Below are positions 7,203 to 16,123 of a stretch of DNA of 39,009 nt, piece after piece. The notes beneath the pieces were generated by a model. The model ran no database searches, was not told where the DNA came from, and saw nothing but the letters and a program-made list of their open reading frames with translations. Position 1 is the first letter of the stretch. Each line of letters starts with the position of its first letter. Both the position numbers and the translations under genes were made by a program. The DNA is taken from the NCBI RefSeq assembly GCF_001636615.1, contig NZ_LGEK01000045.1, forward strand, positions 1-39,009, written 5' to 3'. The stretch comes from Mucilaginibacter sp. L294 (GTDB lineage: Bacteria; Bacteroidota; Bacteroidia; Sphingobacteriales; Sphingobacteriaceae).

Positions 7203-9122
7203 ATGGCCAGATTAAACTTATTAGAAGAGACACGATATGAGAAATTACCGGTTACGGTTTACTCAGATCAAAACGCTGCTTCGGTAGCTGTTGCAAAACG
7301 CATAGCCGAACTTATCCGCAAAAAAGAAGCTGCAGGCGAACAGGCTGTGCTTGGTTTGGCAACGGGTGTTACACCAATTAAAGTGTACACCGAACTGGTG
7401 CGCTTACACAAACAGGAGGGGCTATCGTTTAAAAACGTTATAACCTTTAACCTGGATGAGTATTACCCCATGAAGCCCGACGCGGTGCAAAGCTACGTTA
7501 CCTTCATGAATGAGACCCTGTTTGATCATGTAGATATCAAAAAGGCCAACGTACACATTCCCCACGGGACACTTGCGCCGGATAATGTTGCCGCTTTTTG
7601 TTTAGAATACGAAAAGCAGATAGAAGAACTTGGCGGGTTAGACCTCCAGATATTAGGGATAGGCCGTACCGGCCACATTGGTTTTAACGAGCCGGGCTCG
7701 GCACCAAACTCGGGTACGCGTTTGGTTACCCTTGACGACCTTACCCGCCGCGATGCTTCGCGCGATTTTGGTGGTAAACAAAACGTGCCTACAAAAGCCA
7801 TTACGATGGGTGTGGGCACCATATTTAAAGCCCGCGAAATTATCCTGATGGCCTGGAGTGCCAAGAAGGCACCTATAGTCCGCAAAGCGGTAGAGGGCGA
7901 AATTTCCGGCGATGTACCGGCTACCTTCCTGCAGTTATCAGATAGTGTTGAGTTTATACTGGATGTTGATGCCGCATCAGACCTTACCCGCTTTGATACC
8001 CCATGGCTGGTTAAAGACTGTGTTTGGGACGAACGATTGATCAAAAAAGCCGTTATTTGGCTTTCCGGCGCCGTTGGCAAACCCATCCTGAAACTAACCG
8101 AAGAAGATTATAACAATAACGGCATGGCGCAACTTGCGGTTGAGCAGGGCCCGGTGTACCAGATCAATATTGATATATTTAACCAGTTACAGCATACCAT
8201 AACCGGCTGGCCGGGCGGCAAACCGGGTGCTGATGATAGCCAAAGGCCTGAACGTGCCGAACCTGCGCACAAGCGCTCAATTGTATTTTCTCCACACCCG
8301 GATGATGATGTGATCTCAATGGGCGGTACTTTTATTCGTTTGGTTGACCAGGGGCATGATGTACACGTAGCCTACCAAACATCGGGCAATACCGCTGTAT
8401 GGGATGATGATGTACTGCGCTTTATGGAGTTTGCTATAGACTTTAAGGAAAGCATTGACGAAGACGCCTCAAAAATGAAGGCTATTTATGAGGATATGCG
8501 CAAGTTTATGGCGGTTAAGCAACCCAACCAGATAGATTCATTGGAGATTCGCGATGTAAAAGGCTTTATCCGTAAAACAGAGGCCATTGCTGGTGCGCGC
8601 TATGCGGGTGTGCCCGATAGCAACATCCATTTCCAGGCACTGCCTTTTTATGAAACAGGGAAGACACAGAAAAATTCGGTAGGTGAGGATGATATTAAGC
8701 TAACCATGGAGTTGCTGCAAAAAGTAAAACCACAACAGGTATTTACCGCCGGCGATTTTGCCGACCCGCACGGTACGCACATCGTTTGTTTTAACATCGT
8801 GATAGAATCGTTACGCCGCCTGCGCAAAACCGAAGCGTGGGTAAACAATTGCTGGGTTTGGATGTACCGCGGCGCATGGCAGGAGTTCCCTACGTATGAA
8901 ATTGAAATGGCAGTACCATTATCGCCTGCAGAAGTACTGCGTAAACGTAATGCCATCTTTAAACACCAGTCTCAAAAAGACAGGCCTGTTTTCCCGGGTG
9001 ATGATGCGCGCGAATTTTGGGTACGTGCGGAGGATAGAAACCGCGAAACCGCGCAGAACTATGATAAACTGGGCATGGCCGAGTATGCTGCCATGGAAGC
9101 TTTTGTGAGATATAAATTTTAG
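7203..9122 (+). CDS. nagB: Glucosamine-6-phosphate deaminase-like / LmbE (PIG-L) deacetylase fusion
   Basis: This 639-residue two-domain protein starts at MARLNLLEE; an upstream in-frame ATG (7080) is rejected because it gives non-family sequence and precedes the promoter box. Residues about 15-290 are a NagB domain, with the sugar-phosphate loop ATGVTP, Asp85 in NLDEYYP, and GRTGHIGFNEPGS. His158 and Glu163 of the ring-opening triad are kept, but the Asp of the usual N-D-G-H motif is Thr156. Residues about 355-620 are a LmbE/PIG-L deacetylase domain, with PHPDDD (His365, Asp367-Asp368) and a C-terminal DPHGTH (521-526) for metal binding. Such fusions occur in Bacteroidota. The pair could deacetylate and then deaminate amino sugars, but the altered triad makes true NagB activity uncertain. 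Confidence 0.9.
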   Translation: MARLNLLEETRYEKLPVTVYSDQNAASVAVAKRIAELIRKKEAAGEQAVLGLATGVTPIKVYTELVRLHKQEGLSFKNVITFNLDEYYPMKPDAVQSYVTFMNETLFDHVDIKKANVHIPHGTLAPDNVAAFCLEYEKQIEELGGLDLQILGIGRTGHIGFNEPGSAPNSGTRLVTLDDLTRRDASRDFGGKQNVPTKAITMGVGTIFKAREIILMAWSAKKAPIVRKAVEGEISGDVPATFLQLSDSVEFILDVDAASDLTRFDTPWLVKDCVWDERLIKKAVIWLSGAVGKPILKLTEEDYNNNGMAQLAVEQGPVYQINIDIFNQLQHTITGWPGGKPGADDSQRPERAEPAHKRSIVFSPHPDDDVISMGGTFIRLVDQGHDVHVAYQTSGNTAVWDDDVLRFMEFAIDFKESIDEDASKMKAIYEDMRKFMAVKQPNQIDSLEIRDVKGFIRKTEAIAGARYAGVPDSNIHFQALPFYETGKTQKNSVGEDDIKLTMELLQKVKPQQVFTAGDFADPHGTHIVCFNIVIESLRRLRKTEAWVNNCWVWMYRGAWQEFPTYEIEMAVPLSPAEVLRKRNAIFKHQSQKDRPVFPGDDAREFWVRAEDRNRETAQNYDKLGMAEYAAMEAFVRYKF

Positions 9123-9139
9123 TAATAAATAATAACCGC

Positions 9140-9233
9140 CCGTTATTGCGAGCGTAGCGTGGCAATCTTCGATAGAAAAGTCGACGACAAGCATGTCGAA
9201 GATTGCCACGTCGCTACGCTCCTCGCAATGACG
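9140..9233. repeat. R2 palindromic doublet, copy 1
   Basis: The left arm reads CGTTATTGCGAGCGTAGCG and then GGCAATCTTCGA. The right arm is its inverted copy, ending CGCTCCTCGCAATGACG. Each arm can fold by ATTGC/GCAAT, and the whole doublet can fold end to end. It fills the space between the nagB-LmbE stop and the DUF2059 start, leaving only 15 bp before the latter. The other copy (16034-17194) is split by an IS. Confidence 0.88.
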
Positions 9234-9248
9234 TGAAATAAGCACAAT

Positions 9249-9713
9249 ATGAAATTTAAATTCTTAATCATCGCCCTATTCATCTGCGTAGCAGCAAAGG
9301 CGCAAACCACACCCAATATTACCCCGGCGCATTTAAAAGCTGCCGAAGATGTGCTTTTGGCATCGGGCGCGGGCGCGCAGTTAAAAGAGAATACCTTGTC
9401 AATGATTAAGCAGGCCAGTGTGAATGTGCCCGTGGACAAAAAACCAAAATTCATCCAGGTGATGAACACCTTTACAGATAAATACATGAACTGGGACCTG
9501 ATAAAAGACCAGATGGCTGCCATGTACGCGCAGGAGTTCACCGAAAAAGAACTTAAAGACCTGGCCGCGTTTTACCGCTCGCCGCTGGGTACCAAGCTTA
9601 ATCAAAAACAACCGGTTCTCTTCCAAAAAGGTGCCGAACTTGGGCAGCAGGCAGTACAAAGCCACCAGGCCGAATTACAGCAAATGATGCAGGAAGCATT
9701 TAAAGATCAATAA
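9249..9713 (+). CDS. Secreted DUF2059 domain protein
   Basis: The 154-residue protein has a clean signal peptide (MKFKFLIIALFICVAAKA, cleaved before Gln-Thr-Thr), so it is exported to the periplasm. The mature part is helical, and the C-terminal half shows the DUF2059 signature: EFTEKELKDLAAFYRSPLG followed by Lys-Leu and a long amphipathic helix ending QQMMQEAF. The biochemical role of the domain is unknown. No promoter space exists between the R2 repeat and the start codon, so it may be co-transcribed with the nagB-LmbE gene through the repeat. Confidence 0.85.
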   Translation: MKFKFLIIALFICVAAKAQTTPNITPAHLKAAEDVLLASGAGAQLKENTLSMIKQASVNVPVDKKPKFIQVMNTFTDKYMNWDLIKDQMAAMYAQEFTEKELKDLAAFYRSPLGTKLNQKQPVLFQKGAELGQQAVQSHQAELQQMMQEAFKDQ

Positions 9714-9723
9714 ACAATTTGTA

Positions 9724-9750
9724 ACTAAGATATTCGTTTAGCATCTTAGT
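9724..9750 (+). terminator. Hairpin between DUF2059 and M16 genes
   Basis: A perfect 8-bp stem ACTAAGAT / ATCTTAGT with an 11-base loop lies 10 bp after the DUF2059 stop. The tail is A/T-rich (AAAATATTCCTTTTT), but the U-run is delayed. It is a plausible weak terminator or an mRNA-stabilising hairpin. Confidence 0.35.
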
Positions 9751-9774
9751 AAAATATTCCTTTTTAATTTAAAT

Positions 9775-12642
9775 ATGAACATTAACAGAGCTTTATCTGT
9801 TGCCACACTTGCCCTTATCATCGCATCGGGCAGTGCAACAGCGCAGGTAAAAAGAAAACCTACCCCATCCCCAAAAAGCAAACCTGCATCGGCGGCAGCG
9901 GCACTTCGCCCGGCCACTACGGCGCTACCGGTTGATAAAGATGTACTGATAGGCAAATTGCCAAACGGTTTAACCTATTATATCCGCCACAATGAACAGC
10001 CACAGAAACGTGCCGAACTGTACCTGGTTAATAAAGCCGGGTCTGTTTTAGAAACGGATGCGCAGCAAGGGCTTGCTCACTTTACCGAGCACATGGCCTT
10101 TAATGGCACCCGCGATTTCCCAAAGAACGCGCTGGTTGATTACTTGCAAAAATCGGGTGTAAAATTTGGGGCCGATCTAAACGCTTATACCTCGTTTGAC
10201 GAAACCGTATATCAGCTGCCCCTGCCAACAGATAGCACCGCTGTTTTTGAGAAAGGTTTTAACATACTGGCAAACTGGGCCGGTTATGTAACATTTGACC
10301 CTGCCGAAATAGATAAAGAGCGTGGTGTTGTTTTAGAAGAAGCACGCCTGCGTGGCAAAAATGCACAAGAGCGTTTAAGCCTGCAAACCCTGCCTGTTCT
10401 GTTAAATAACTCGAGGTATGCATTGCGCCTGCCTGTAGGTAAAGAGGATATTATTAAGAACTTTAACGCCGAAACCATCAAAAGCTTTTATGCCGATTGG
10501 TACCGCCCAAACCTACAGGCGGTAATTGCCGTTGGCGATTTTGATGTAAAACGCGTAGAGCAACTGATCAAAGCAAATTTCTCGGGCCTTAAAAACCCCG
10601 TGGCGCCTAAACCACGTACCGAATTTAATGTAGCCCCAACACCGGGCACAGTTGTTAAGGTTGTTACAGATAAGGAGTTCCCTTATACCCTTGCCCAAAT
10701 TGTTGTAAAGCACCCTCAAACGGTTGTAAAAACAACAGATAGTTACATGCAAAGTGTGCGGGTTTCATTGTTCAATTTTATGCTGAACCAAAGGCTTGGC
10801 GAATTACAGCAAAAGGCCGAACCACCATTTTTATATGCCCGTACCTCTTATGGCCCGCTAATTGGCAATCAGGATGCATTTTCGTCGATTGTGGTTGCCA
10901 AAACGGAAGGCCTGGAAACTGCTGTGAAAGCCGTTGTTGCCGAAACCGAGCGTGCACGTAAATTTGGCTTTACCCTTACTGAGCTTGAGCGTGCCAAACA
11001 ACAGGCATTAGTAGGCATCCAAAATGCTTATTATGAAAAGAACAAAACCAATTCGGTAAACTATGTAAGAGAGTATCAGCTTAATTTCTTAAAGGGCGAT
11101 GCTATTCCGGGGATTGATTTTGAATATGATTTTTACGTTAACAATATCAACAGGGTAAGCCTTGAACAAATGAACGCTATGGCCGGTAAATTTATCAGCG
11201 ACCAAAACCGCGTGATTATTGTTGAAGGCCCGGAGAAAGACAAGGATAAGTTACCTGATGAAAAAGCCATCTTAGGCTGGTTAGGATCTGCCGGCAACAA
11301 CCTTACTGCTTATGTAGATAATGTTACCAGCAAACCTTTAATGGAAAAAGCCCCCGAGGGCTCAAAAGTAGTATCAGACACTACTGATGCAGCTATTGGC
11401 GCCACCACCTTAATACTGGGGAATGGCTTAAAGGTAATTTTAAAGCCTACTGAATTTAAAAACGATCAGATATTGATCAACGGGTCGGCCTTTGGCGGCA
11501 CCTCACTGGCAAACGATGCTGATTATACATCGGCAAGTTTTGCAGGCTCAGTTTTTGGCAGCAGCGGTATATCAGAGTTTAACCAGGGGCAGCTGGATAA
11601 AATGCTGGCCGGTAAAAATGTAAGCATATCGCCCTACATCAGCGAAATTACACAGGGTATAAGGGGCAGCGCATCCCCGCGCGATTTTGAGACCGCCATG
11701 CAATTGATATACCTGTATTTTACACAACCCCGCAAGGATGCAGAAATATGGCAGGGAACAATAAGCCAAACCAAGGCACTGCTTACTAACCGTTCGCTTG
11801 ATCCGCTCAGCGTTTACCAGGATACGCTATCAAACGTTTTAAGTAATAATAATTTCCGTGGCGGGGCTACTACGGTTGAAAGGCTTAACACCGCCAATAT
11901 TGATAAAGGGTATGCCTTTTATAAAGACAGGTTTGCCGATGCAAGCAACTTTACCTTTGTTGTAGTTGGTAATTTTACTGTAGACCAGATAAGGCCTTTT
12001 ATGGAAACTTACCTTGGTGCTTTACCATCAACCCATAAAAAAGAAACGTTTAAGAATTTAAAAATGTACCCGGCCCCGGGCCAGATAACCAAAACCGTTT
12101 ATAAGGGTATTGATGATAAAGCCAACGTACAAATGATATACAGCGGCGATTATGTTTTTAACGAAGCAAATAACATGCAGCTTGATGCGCTGGAAGAGGT
12201 GTTGAACATTAAACTGGTTGAGCGCCTTCGCGAACAGGAAAGCGGCATATATGCACCGGGCATAAGGGCTGCGTATGTTAAAAACCCGCAAGGCAGGTAC
12301 ACAATAACCATTACATTTACATGTGCAGCCACAAACGTTGATAAACTGATAGCTGCAACGCTTGATGAGATAAACAAGATAAAACTGACAGGTGCACAGC
12401 CGGCAGATATTGAAAAATTTGTTGCCGAAGAAGCCCGTTCAACCCAGGTGCAGTTAAAACAAAATATTTCATGGGCAGGGTACCTGGCAGGGGCTGTTCA
12501 GAACGACCAGGACCCCGATCAGATTTTGAGCCACGTTAAAAACCTGGATCAGATAACTGTGCAAAGCACAAAGGAGAGCGCTGTGAAATACTTAAATAAT
12601 AACAACCTGGCAAAAGTTATCCTGATGCCTGAGAAGAAATAA
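9775..12642 (+). CDS. M16 family zinc metalloprotease (insulinase/PqqL type)
   Basis: The 955-residue exported protease has a signal peptide (about 1-23, ending ASGSATA) and a Pro/Lys/Ala linker, then two M16 units. The inverted zinc motif H102-F-T-E105-H106 lies in AHFTEHMAFNGT, and the downstream Glu in VVLEEARLR (about 188) completes the metal site. The C-terminal half (from about 540) repeats the fold without the zinc motif, as expected for the substrate chamber of two-repeat M16 enzymes. It resembles PqqL-like periplasmic peptidases of Bacteroidota, which degrade unfolded or short peptides. It stands between DUF2059 and a bidirectional terminator and appears to be a single gene. Confidence 0.93.
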   Translation: MNINRALSVATLALIIASGSATAQVKRKPTPSPKSKPASAAAALRPATTALPVDKDVLIGKLPNGLTYYIRHNEQPQKRAELYLVNKAGSVLETDAQQGLAHFTEHMAFNGTRDFPKNALVDYLQKSGVKFGADLNAYTSFDETVYQLPLPTDSTAVFEKGFNILANWAGYVTFDPAEIDKERGVVLEEARLRGKNAQERLSLQTLPVLLNNSRYALRLPVGKEDIIKNFNAETIKSFYADWYRPNLQAVIAVGDFDVKRVEQLIKANFSGLKNPVAPKPRTEFNVAPTPGTVVKVVTDKEFPYTLAQIVVKHPQTVVKTTDSYMQSVRVSLFNFMLNQRLGELQQKAEPPFLYARTSYGPLIGNQDAFSSIVVAKTEGLETAVKAVVAETERARKFGFTLTELERAKQQALVGIQNAYYEKNKTNSVNYVREYQLNFLKGDAIPGIDFEYDFYVNNINRVSLEQMNAMAGKFISDQNRVIIVEGPEKDKDKLPDEKAILGWLGSAGNNLTAYVDNVTSKPLMEKAPEGSKVVSDTTDAAIGATTLILGNGLKVILKPTEFKNDQILINGSAFGGTSLANDADYTSASFAGSVFGSSGISEFNQGQLDKMLAGKNVSISPYISEITQGIRGSASPRDFETAMQLIYLYFTQPRKDAEIWQGTISQTKALLTNRSLDPLSVYQDTLSNVLSNNNFRGGATTVERLNTANIDKGYAFYKDRFADASNFTFVVVGNFTVDQIRPFMETYLGALPSTHKKETFKNLKMYPAPGQITKTVYKGIDDKANVQMIYSGDYVFNEANNMQLDALEEVLNIKLVERLREQESGIYAPGIRAAYVKNPQGRYTITITFTCAATNVDKLIAATLDEINKIKLTGAQPADIEKFVAEEARSTQVQLKQNISWAGYLAGAVQNDQDPDQILSHVKNLDQITVQSTKESAVKYLNNNNLAKVILMPEKK

Positions 12643-12661
12643 CATTCGATTTTAAAGGAAT

Positions 12662-12694
12662 AAAAAATGCCTCCCAAATTGGGAGGCATTTTTT
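12662..12694. terminator. Bidirectional terminator
   Basis: A 12-bp inverted repeat AATGCCTCCCAA / TTGGGAGGCATT (12666-12677 and 12679-12690) with an A-run on the left and a T-run on the right lies between two convergent genes. It serves the M16 gene on the plus strand and the lipoprotein gene on the minus strand, overlapping the TAA of the latter. Confidence 0.85.
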
Positions 12695-13364
12695 ATTTAA
12701 GGGCTTTTAAGCTTGAAAAGAACGGCAGGTAAGTACTTGCAGCCTCCCGGCCGGGTTCGTGCACGGTAATGCCGGTGATGATGTCTTTATCGTCAACATC
12801 AAAGGCTATACCCCCTTTAATATCATCATAAAGGCTGCGTTTGCTGCCATTATCTGTAAAAGTTGCTACCTTTTTTAAATGGTATAACGGCCAAACACTT
12901 TTTAACGGTACACCTGTATGCAGCTTGCTGTTTATTTTAAACACCGGCGAAGTAACCCTTATCTGTTTAACACGTTTTACTTCGTCATCACCCTGCCCGC
13001 GCGAAAAATACATTTGGGTTACGTACCCCGTAGTATCGTGGTTGGCGTACCAGATAGATATACTTTTACCCATAGCCGCGTCGCCGGCATCCGGCGTACC
13101 CAACCTTTTATGGACGTTCTCGCCGCTTTCGTTTATAGTTGTTTGCCCAATGCTTACGCCCGGCACTACAAGTTGTGCCAATGGTGCGGGTTTATCTTCG
13201 GGCAGGACAACAACACTGGTATCTGCCGCTTTAATTATACTGTCTGGTTGCGAAGCGTCTTTTTTGTCAATAACGGTATCGGCTGATGTTGGTGCGCTTT
13301 TTTGCTTGCAAGAAAATAATGCTAAGGCCAGTAACGGGACTATAAAATATTTTGAAGAATTCAT
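12693..13364 (-). CDS. Hypothetical lipoprotein
   Basis: The 223-residue protein has a lipoprotein signal (SKYFIVPLLALALFSCKQ) with lipobox LFSC, Cys19 being the lipidated residue, then a flexible Ser/Thr/Asp/Pro stretch up to about residue 65. The folded part, from about 67, begins VPGVSIGQTTINESGENVHKRL, a pattern reminiscent of small-molecule or protein inhibitor beta domains in which a short helix predicts position in a periodic fold; I do not recognise the family. It is probably anchored in the inner or outer membrane facing the periplasm. It is divergent from the Lhr-like helicase, with 71 bp between the two start codons holding both promoters. Confidence 0.75.
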   Translation of the reverse strand: MNSSKYFIVPLLALALFSCKQKSAPTSADTVIDKKDASQPDSIIKAADTSVVVLPEDKPAPLAQLVVPGVSIGQTTINESGENVHKRLGTPDAGDAAMGKSISIWYANHDTTGYVTQMYFSRGQGDDEVKRVKQIRVTSPVFKINSKLHTGVPLKSVWPLYHLKKVATFTDNGSKRSLYDDIKGGIAFDVDDKDIITGITVHEPGREAASTYLPFFSSLKALK

Positions 13365-13435
13365 GATCGTAACAATTTGTTTAATTTACAGTTGATACAT
13401 ATAACCAATAATAAGGTATTTTGTTACCATAAACA

Positions 13436-16024
13436 ATGACATCCAAAGGGCAAAAGGTAATACAGCAATGGTACAAGCAAAAAAAATGGAAGCAGTTCCC
13501 GTTTCAAAAAGAGATGGAGGAGGCTTACCTGTCGGGCTTTTCGGGCCTGCTGAACGCACCTACCGGAAGCGGTAAAACCTTTGCATTGTTCCTGCCCTTT
13601 TTGGCCGATTTTATTAATAAACACCCCGATACCTATACTACCCAAAAAGATAACGGCCTGCTGATGTTATGGATAACGCCCCTGCGTGCCTTAACAAACG
13701 ATATCCGCAAAGCTATGGAGGAGGTTTGCGACGACATCGGCCTGCCCTGGCGAATTATGACCCGCACCGGCGATACATCTGCCGCAGAAAAAGCCGCCTT
13801 AAAAAGAAAATTACCTGAGGTGTTGTTAACCACCCCCGAAAGCCTGCACCTGATGCTGGCCCAAAAGGAATACGCCAAGGTATTTAAAGGCCTGCAAGTA
13901 ATGGTTTGCGACGAGTGGCACGAACTATTAGGCACCAAACGCGGTGTGCAGGTGGAGCTGGGCCTTTCACGCCTTAAAGCTCTCGCTTTAGTTGGCAGTT
14001 CCGAGTTGGCAGTTAGTACCGAAAAAGAAAGCAAACTGCAAACTGCAAACCGCCGACTCAGCATCTGGGGTATCTCTGCAACTATAGGCAACCTTGAACA
14101 AGCCGCCGAAGTTTTGCTGGGCAATGATTTCCCGCCAGAACAGGTCAGGATGGTGCGCGCACATGTGGATAAGAAACTGGTGATAGAATCTGTCATCCCC
14201 CCAAATATTGAGAACTACAGCTGGGCTGGGCATATTGGGGTTAAGCTTTTACCACAGGTAATGGAGATAGTAGCCAAAAGTAAGACCACGTTGATATTTA
14301 CCAATACGCGGTCGCAAAGCGAGATCTGGTACCACGCTATTATTGATAATTACCCCGAATATGCCGGTATTATGGCCATGCACCACGGCTCGCTTGATAA
14401 CGAATTACGCAACTGGGTGGAGCAGGCCCTGCATGCCGAGGCGCTAAAGGTAGTGGTGTGCACATCCAGTTTAGACCTGGGGGTGGATTTTCGCCCGGTG
14501 GATACCGTGGTGCAGGTAGGCAGCCCAAAGGGTGTTGCCCGTTTTATGCAGCGCGCCGGCAGGAGTGGGCACCATCCTGGCGCCATCTCAAAAGCATACT
14601 TTGTGCCTACCCATTCGTTAGAGTTATTGGAAGGTGCCGCCTTAAAACAAGCCATTAAAAATGGCGTGTTTGAAAGCCGCGACCCTATGCTGCTCACCAT
14701 GGATGTGCTGATCCAGTTTATGGTAACGCTGGCGGTATCTGATGGCTTCCGGGCCGATGAATTGTTCCGCGAGGTAAAAACCACCTTTGCCTTTGCAGAC
14801 CTGCGCCGGGATGAGTTTAACCAACTGCTTGACTTTATAACCAACGGCGGTAAAACCCTTGCCCAGTATGATGAATTTTTAAAGGTAGAAGTAGAGAACG
14901 GCTTATTTAAAGTGAACAGCCGGCGTGTAGCCATGCGCCACCGCCTCAGTATCGGTACGATTACCAGCGAACTGAGCATCCGGGTAAAATGGCTTAGCGG
15001 GGGTAGTTTGGGTACGGTAGAAGAAGGCTTTATAGCCAAATTAAAGCCGGGTAATACCTTTTGGTTTGCCGGCCGCAGCCTGGAATTTATCAAGGTTAAA
15101 GAAATGACGGCCTACGTAAAAAAATCAAAATCGACTAAAGGGCTTATACCAAGCTGGAACGGCGGCAGGATGCCTTTGTCGTCGCAACTATCCGCCGTTT
15201 TTAGGGACAAACTGGATGAGGTAGCAAATGGCATTGAAACAGATATAGAGGTTAAGGAGCTTAAACCCCTTTTTGAACTACAGGCAAAATTATCGCACCT
15301 GCCGCAAAGCCACGAATTTTTAATTGAATCCTTTAAATCGCGCGAGGGGCACCATCTTTTATTTTACCCTTTTGAGGGGCGTTTGGTGCATGAGGGGATG
15401 GCATCGCTGCTGGCCTACCGGATCTCTAAAATTAAACCGGCCAGCTTCTCTATCGCCATGAATGATTATGGGTTTGAATTGCTGACCGATGAAGACATCC
15501 CGATTGAAGAGGCTTTGGAAGATGCCGATTTCTTCAGTATCAACAACCTGATAGACGATATTCAGCATAGCCTCAATGCCAACGAAATGGCCCGGCGTAG
15601 GTTTAGGGATATTGCACATATTGGCGGGCTTGTGTTTACTGGTTATCCCGGGCAGCCGGTAAAGAATAAACACTTACAGGCGTCTACATCCTTACTTTTT
15701 GAGGTATTTAATGAGTATGAGCCGGATAACCTGCTGGTACGACAGGCGTATAATGAAGCGTTGGCCTTTCAGTTAGAAGAGTTCCGCCTACGTGCTGCCT
15801 TACAGCGCATCCAAACACAAAACATCATCCTGAAAACGATTGAGCGGCCTACGCCGTTCGCTTTCCCCATACTGGTAGATAGCCTTGGCCGCGAACGCCT
15901 TACTACCGAAACCATGGAAGAACGCATTGCCAAAATGGCCCGCCGTTATGGTGCCGATGAGGTTGCGGATAATGTTAAACCAAAGGTGAGGAAACCGGGC
16001 GTTACAAGGAAGAAGGGGTTTTAA
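13436..16024 (+). CDS. Lhr-like DEXH helicase (ligase-associated DNA damage response type)
   Basis: This 862-residue SF2 helicase shows Walker A NAPTGSGKTFALF, motif Ia TPLRAL, TTPESLH, DEXH-box CDEWHELLG, motif III WGISATIGN, motif IV LIFTNTRSQ, CTSSLDLGVDF and motif VI QRAGRSGHHPG. A winged-helix and Lhr-core region follows. Length and order fit the helicase often found beside an ATP-dependent DNA ligase, an exonuclease and phosphoesterase PdeM in Bacteroidota DNA-damage clusters. None of those partners is adjacent here. About 23 residues between the DEXH box and motif III (SSELAVSTEKESKLQ region) are encoded by an inverted-repeat doublet (R6). An R2 repeat and an IS481 element follow directly downstream. 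Confidence 0.92.
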   Translation: MTSKGQKVIQQWYKQKKWKQFPFQKEMEEAYLSGFSGLLNAPTGSGKTFALFLPFLADFINKHPDTYTTQKDNGLLMLWITPLRALTNDIRKAMEEVCDDIGLPWRIMTRTGDTSAAEKAALKRKLPEVLLTTPESLHLMLAQKEYAKVFKGLQVMVCDEWHELLGTKRGVQVELGLSRLKALALVGSSELAVSTEKESKLQTANRRLSIWGISATIGNLEQAAEVLLGNDFPPEQVRMVRAHVDKKLVIESVIPPNIENYSWAGHIGVKLLPQVMEIVAKSKTTLIFTNTRSQSEIWYHAIIDNYPEYAGIMAMHHGSLDNELRNWVEQALHAEALKVVVCTSSLDLGVDFRPVDTVVQVGSPKGVARFMQRAGRSGHHPGAISKAYFVPTHSLELLEGAALKQAIKNGVFESRDPMLLTMDVLIQFMVTLAVSDGFRADELFREVKTTFAFADLRRDEFNQLLDFITNGGKTLAQYDEFLKVEVENGLFKVNSRRVAMRHRLSIGTITSELSIRVKWLSGGSLGTVEEGFIAKLKPGNTFWFAGRSLEFIKVKEMTAYVKKSKSTKGLIPSWNGGRMPLSSQLSAVFRDKLDEVANGIETDIEVKELKPLFELQAKLSHLPQSHEFLIESFKSREGHHLLFYPFEGRLVHEGMASLLAYRISKIKPASFSIAMNDYGFELLTDEDIPIEEALEDADFFSINNLIDDIQHSLNANEMARRRFRDIAHIGGLVFTGYPGQPVKNKHLQASTSLLFEVFNEYEPDNLLVRQAYNEALAFQLEEFRLRAALQRIQTQNIILKTIERPTPFAFPILVDSLGRERLTTETMEERIAKMARRYGADEVADNVKPKVRKPGVTRKKGF
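13990..14058. repeat. R6 inverted-repeat doublet inside the Lhr-like helicase gene
   Basis: The arms are 13990-14014 (AGTTGGCAGTTCCGAGTTGG and five more bases) and 14034-14058, whose reverse complement matches the first arm at about 18 of 25 positions. The spacer is 19 bp. Total length is 69 bp, exactly 23 codons, and it is in frame. It encodes a Ser/Glu/Lys-rich loop just before the SAT motif, where family members as I recall them have only a few residues. Confidence 0.65.
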
Positions 16025-16033
16025 ACCTTCACG

Positions 16034-16123
16034 CGTCATTGCGAGCGCAGCGTGGCAATCTTCGATAGAACAGTCGGCGACCAAGCATGTCGAAGATTGC
16101 CACGTCGCTACGCTCCTCGCAAT
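16034..16123. repeat. R2 palindromic doublet, copy 2 (left part, interrupted by IS)
   Basis: This is the same head-to-head element as at 9140-9233. The left arm is CGTCATTGCGAGCGCAGCG and then GGCAATCTTCGATAG. The right arm begins CATGTCGAAGATTGCCACGT and runs into CTCCTCGCAAT, where the IS begins. The missing end GACG resumes at 17191, after the duplicated GCAAT (17186-17190). Removing the IS and one GCAAT restores a complete R2 element. Confidence 0.88.

Noticed and set aside
14350..15093. 247-codon antisense frame within the Lhr-like helicase gene
   Set aside because: It is a shadow of a well-supported coding frame, with Ser/Arg/Pro-rich composition and no recognisable domain.
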